From Clostridia bacterium (GTDB lineage: Bacteria > Bacillota > Limnochordia > DTU080 > RSA5): 64,000 nt of DNA. This document shows positions 63,035-64,000 of this stretch, in pieces. Numbering within the stretch: the stretch's first letter is position 1; each line of letters starts with the position of its first letter. Under the pieces are notes generated by a model, which worked only from the letters and a program-made list of their open reading frames with translations, searched no databases and was not told the origin of the DNA. A program made the translations under genes and the position numbers. The stretch spans positions 62,001-126,000 of the forward strand of contig PKEX01000009.1 in assembly GCA_002919235.1 (NCBI GenBank). Direction: 5' to 3'.

Positions 63035-63868
63035 ATGACCGGAGCGCGGGAAGATTTCCCGGGGGCCTTTAAGGCTTCCGCGCTGATCACCTTGGAAGAC
63101 GTGACGTATCTCTACCCCGGTGCGGACACGCCGGCTCTCTCCGGCGTCTCGCTCACCGTTTCGCCTGGAGAACGCCTGGCCATCATCGGGGCGTCCGGCT
63201 CGGGCAAGTCCACCCTGGCCAAGCTGATGGCGGGCCTTCTCCAGCCCACTTCCGGCCGGGTGGTGCGAGAGCACGGCGATGCGGCCATCGTCTTTCAAAA
63301 CCCCGAAACGCAGCTCATCGCCGCCACCGTCGAAGAGGACGTCGCCATCGGGCCCGAAAACTTGGGACTTCCCAGCGACGAGATCCGCCGGCGGGTGGAG
63401 AACGCCCTGGCGACGCTGGGCATTTCCCATCTGGCCAAGCGCCCGGTCTCGGCGCTTTCCGGGGGCGAAAAGCAGCGGGTGGCCGTGGCCGGCGCCCTGG
63501 CAATGGAGCCCAAATGCTTGATCCTGGACGAAGCCACGGCCATGCTCCACCCGCAGGCCAAGCGACAGCTGGAGGAAGCGCTCTTGCGGATCTCCGCCCG
63601 CTCCGTGGCGATCGTCCAGATCACCCATGACATGGACGAAGCCGCCCGGGCCGACCGCGTCGCCCTGGTTCACCGGGGCAGGCTGGCGGCGTGCGGCCCG
63701 CCGGATGAAATTCTAAGCGAAGCAGAACTGATCTCCGCCGCCGGCCTGGAGCCGCCGGCCGCGGTCCAGCTGGCCCTGGCGCTCAGGCGGCGCGGCCTGC
63801 CGCTTCCGGACGTGCCGCTGGACGTGCGTTCCCTGGCTGACGCCGTCCTCAAGGCGGTGGTGCCATGA
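63035..63868 (+). CDS. ecfA1: Energy-coupling factor transporter ATPase, first
   Basis: A 277-residue ABC ATPase of the ECF (CbiO-type) group: Walker [11 protein letters not shown]-loop [26 protein letters not shown] (characteristic of ECF ATPases), signature LSGGEKQR, Walker [14 protein letters not shown]. The C-terminal extension ([25 protein letters not shown]) is typical of CbiO/EcfA. The usual Walker B partner motif SMLDP reads AMLHP. ATG 63035 follows GAGGACG. The second ATPase starts in an ATGA overlap. Confidence 0.93.
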   Translation: MTGAREDFPGAFKASALITLEDVTYLYPGADTPALSGVSLTVSPGERLAIIGASGSGKSTLAKLMAGLLQPTSGRVVREHGDAAIVFQNPETQLIAATVEEDVAIGPENLGLPSDEIRRRVENALATLGISHLAKRPVSALSGGEKQRVAVAGALAMEPKCLILDEATAMLHPQAKRQLEEALLRISARSVAIVQITHDMDEAARADRVALVHRGRLAACGPPDEILSEAELISAAGLEPPAAVQLALALRRRGLPLPDVPLDVRSLADAVLKAVVP

Positions 63869-64000
63869 GCATCGAAGCCCGGGACGTCGCGTTTTCCTAC
63901 GACGGGGAACGGCCGGTTCTTCGCTCCGTCTCCTTCTCCGTCGGTCCGGGAGAGCTCTGCGCTCTGGTGGGCCCCAGCGGTAGCGGCAAGAGCACGCTGC
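63865..64000 (+). CDS. ecfA2: Energy-coupling factor transporter ATPase, second (partial)
   Basis: The 45 visible residues begin [19 protein letters not shown] and reach Walker [11 protein letters not shown] at the window edge. ATG 63865 overlaps the ecfA1 stop by 4 bases. EcfT and possibly a substrate-binding S component should follow outside the window; which vitamin or metal is carried cannot be told here. Confidence 0.9.
   Translation, partial: MSIEARDVAFSYDGERPVLRSVSFSVGPGELCALVGPSGSGKSTL

Overview
The window looks like chromosome from a GC-rich (roughly two-thirds GC) endospore-forming member of the Bacillota, of the Symbiobacterium / Thermaerobacter / Limnochordia kind. This is inferred from content: an alpha/beta-type small acid-soluble spore protein, YlbF- and YqhV-family proteins, a CwlD-like amidase, a SAM-I (S-box) riboswitch on metNIQ, a serS T-box leader and a Bce-type regulator/transporter module, combined with a Thermus-like ba3 cytochrome oxidase and a secreted GH10 xylanase. 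The combination suggests an aerobic, possibly thermophilic, compost- or soil-type organism. No rRNA, CRISPR array, insertion sequence or prophage was recognised.

Layout. 1-5.3 kb: respiratory block (two SCO proteins, ba3 oxidase subunits IIa, II and I, and a lipoprotein cupredoxin) under two promoters with the same palindrome at the same distance from the -10 box. 5.3-13.8 kb: housekeeping and secreted proteins (tyrosine phosphatase, DUF2161 nuclease-like protein, two convergent DUF3006 proteins, a ComEC-like secreted hydrolase, pyrophosphatase, an ArsR repressor with a visible operator, a LysM protein, heme O synthase). 13.9-18.9 kb: three tRNAs, an aldose epimerase, FUN14 and SASP genes and a sugar dehydrogenase. 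19-21.8 kb: S-box and methionine ABC transporter. 22.7-24.5 kb: CstR-like persulfide-type repressor with a split YeeE/YedE sulfur transporter and a matching operator. 25-29.4 kb: two-component system, two paralogous beta-rich proteins of unknown function, truncated globin. 29.5-32.2 kb: three-gene GMC dehydrogenase complex. 33.3-43 kb: serS with T-box, then two MFS transporters and a complete bceRSAB module with a recognisable BceR operator. 43.2-53.5 kb: old yellow enzyme, peptide deformylase, glyA-trpB2, dehydrogenases, purU, azlCD. 53.6-64 kb: small membrane peptide, amidase, AAA ATPase, a DUF1538-DUF1538-PII-like operon, GH10 xylanase, Hsp20, an arginase-like protein and the start of an ECF transporter operon behind an unexplained leader.

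How the genes fit together. ba3 oxidase, SCO, CtaB and the cupredoxin form an aerobic terminal oxidase pathway. S-box/metNIQ, serS T-box, glyA, trpB2 and purU cover amino-acid and one-carbon supply. The xylanase, aldose epimerase and two Gfo/Idh dehydrogenases suggest plant-polysaccharide sugar use. The best candidates for less described biology are the PII-like-linked DUF1538 pair, the CstR/split-YeeE unit, the shared cox-region operator, the tandem beta-rich proteins at 27.5-28.5 kb and the ECF leader at 62.8 kb.
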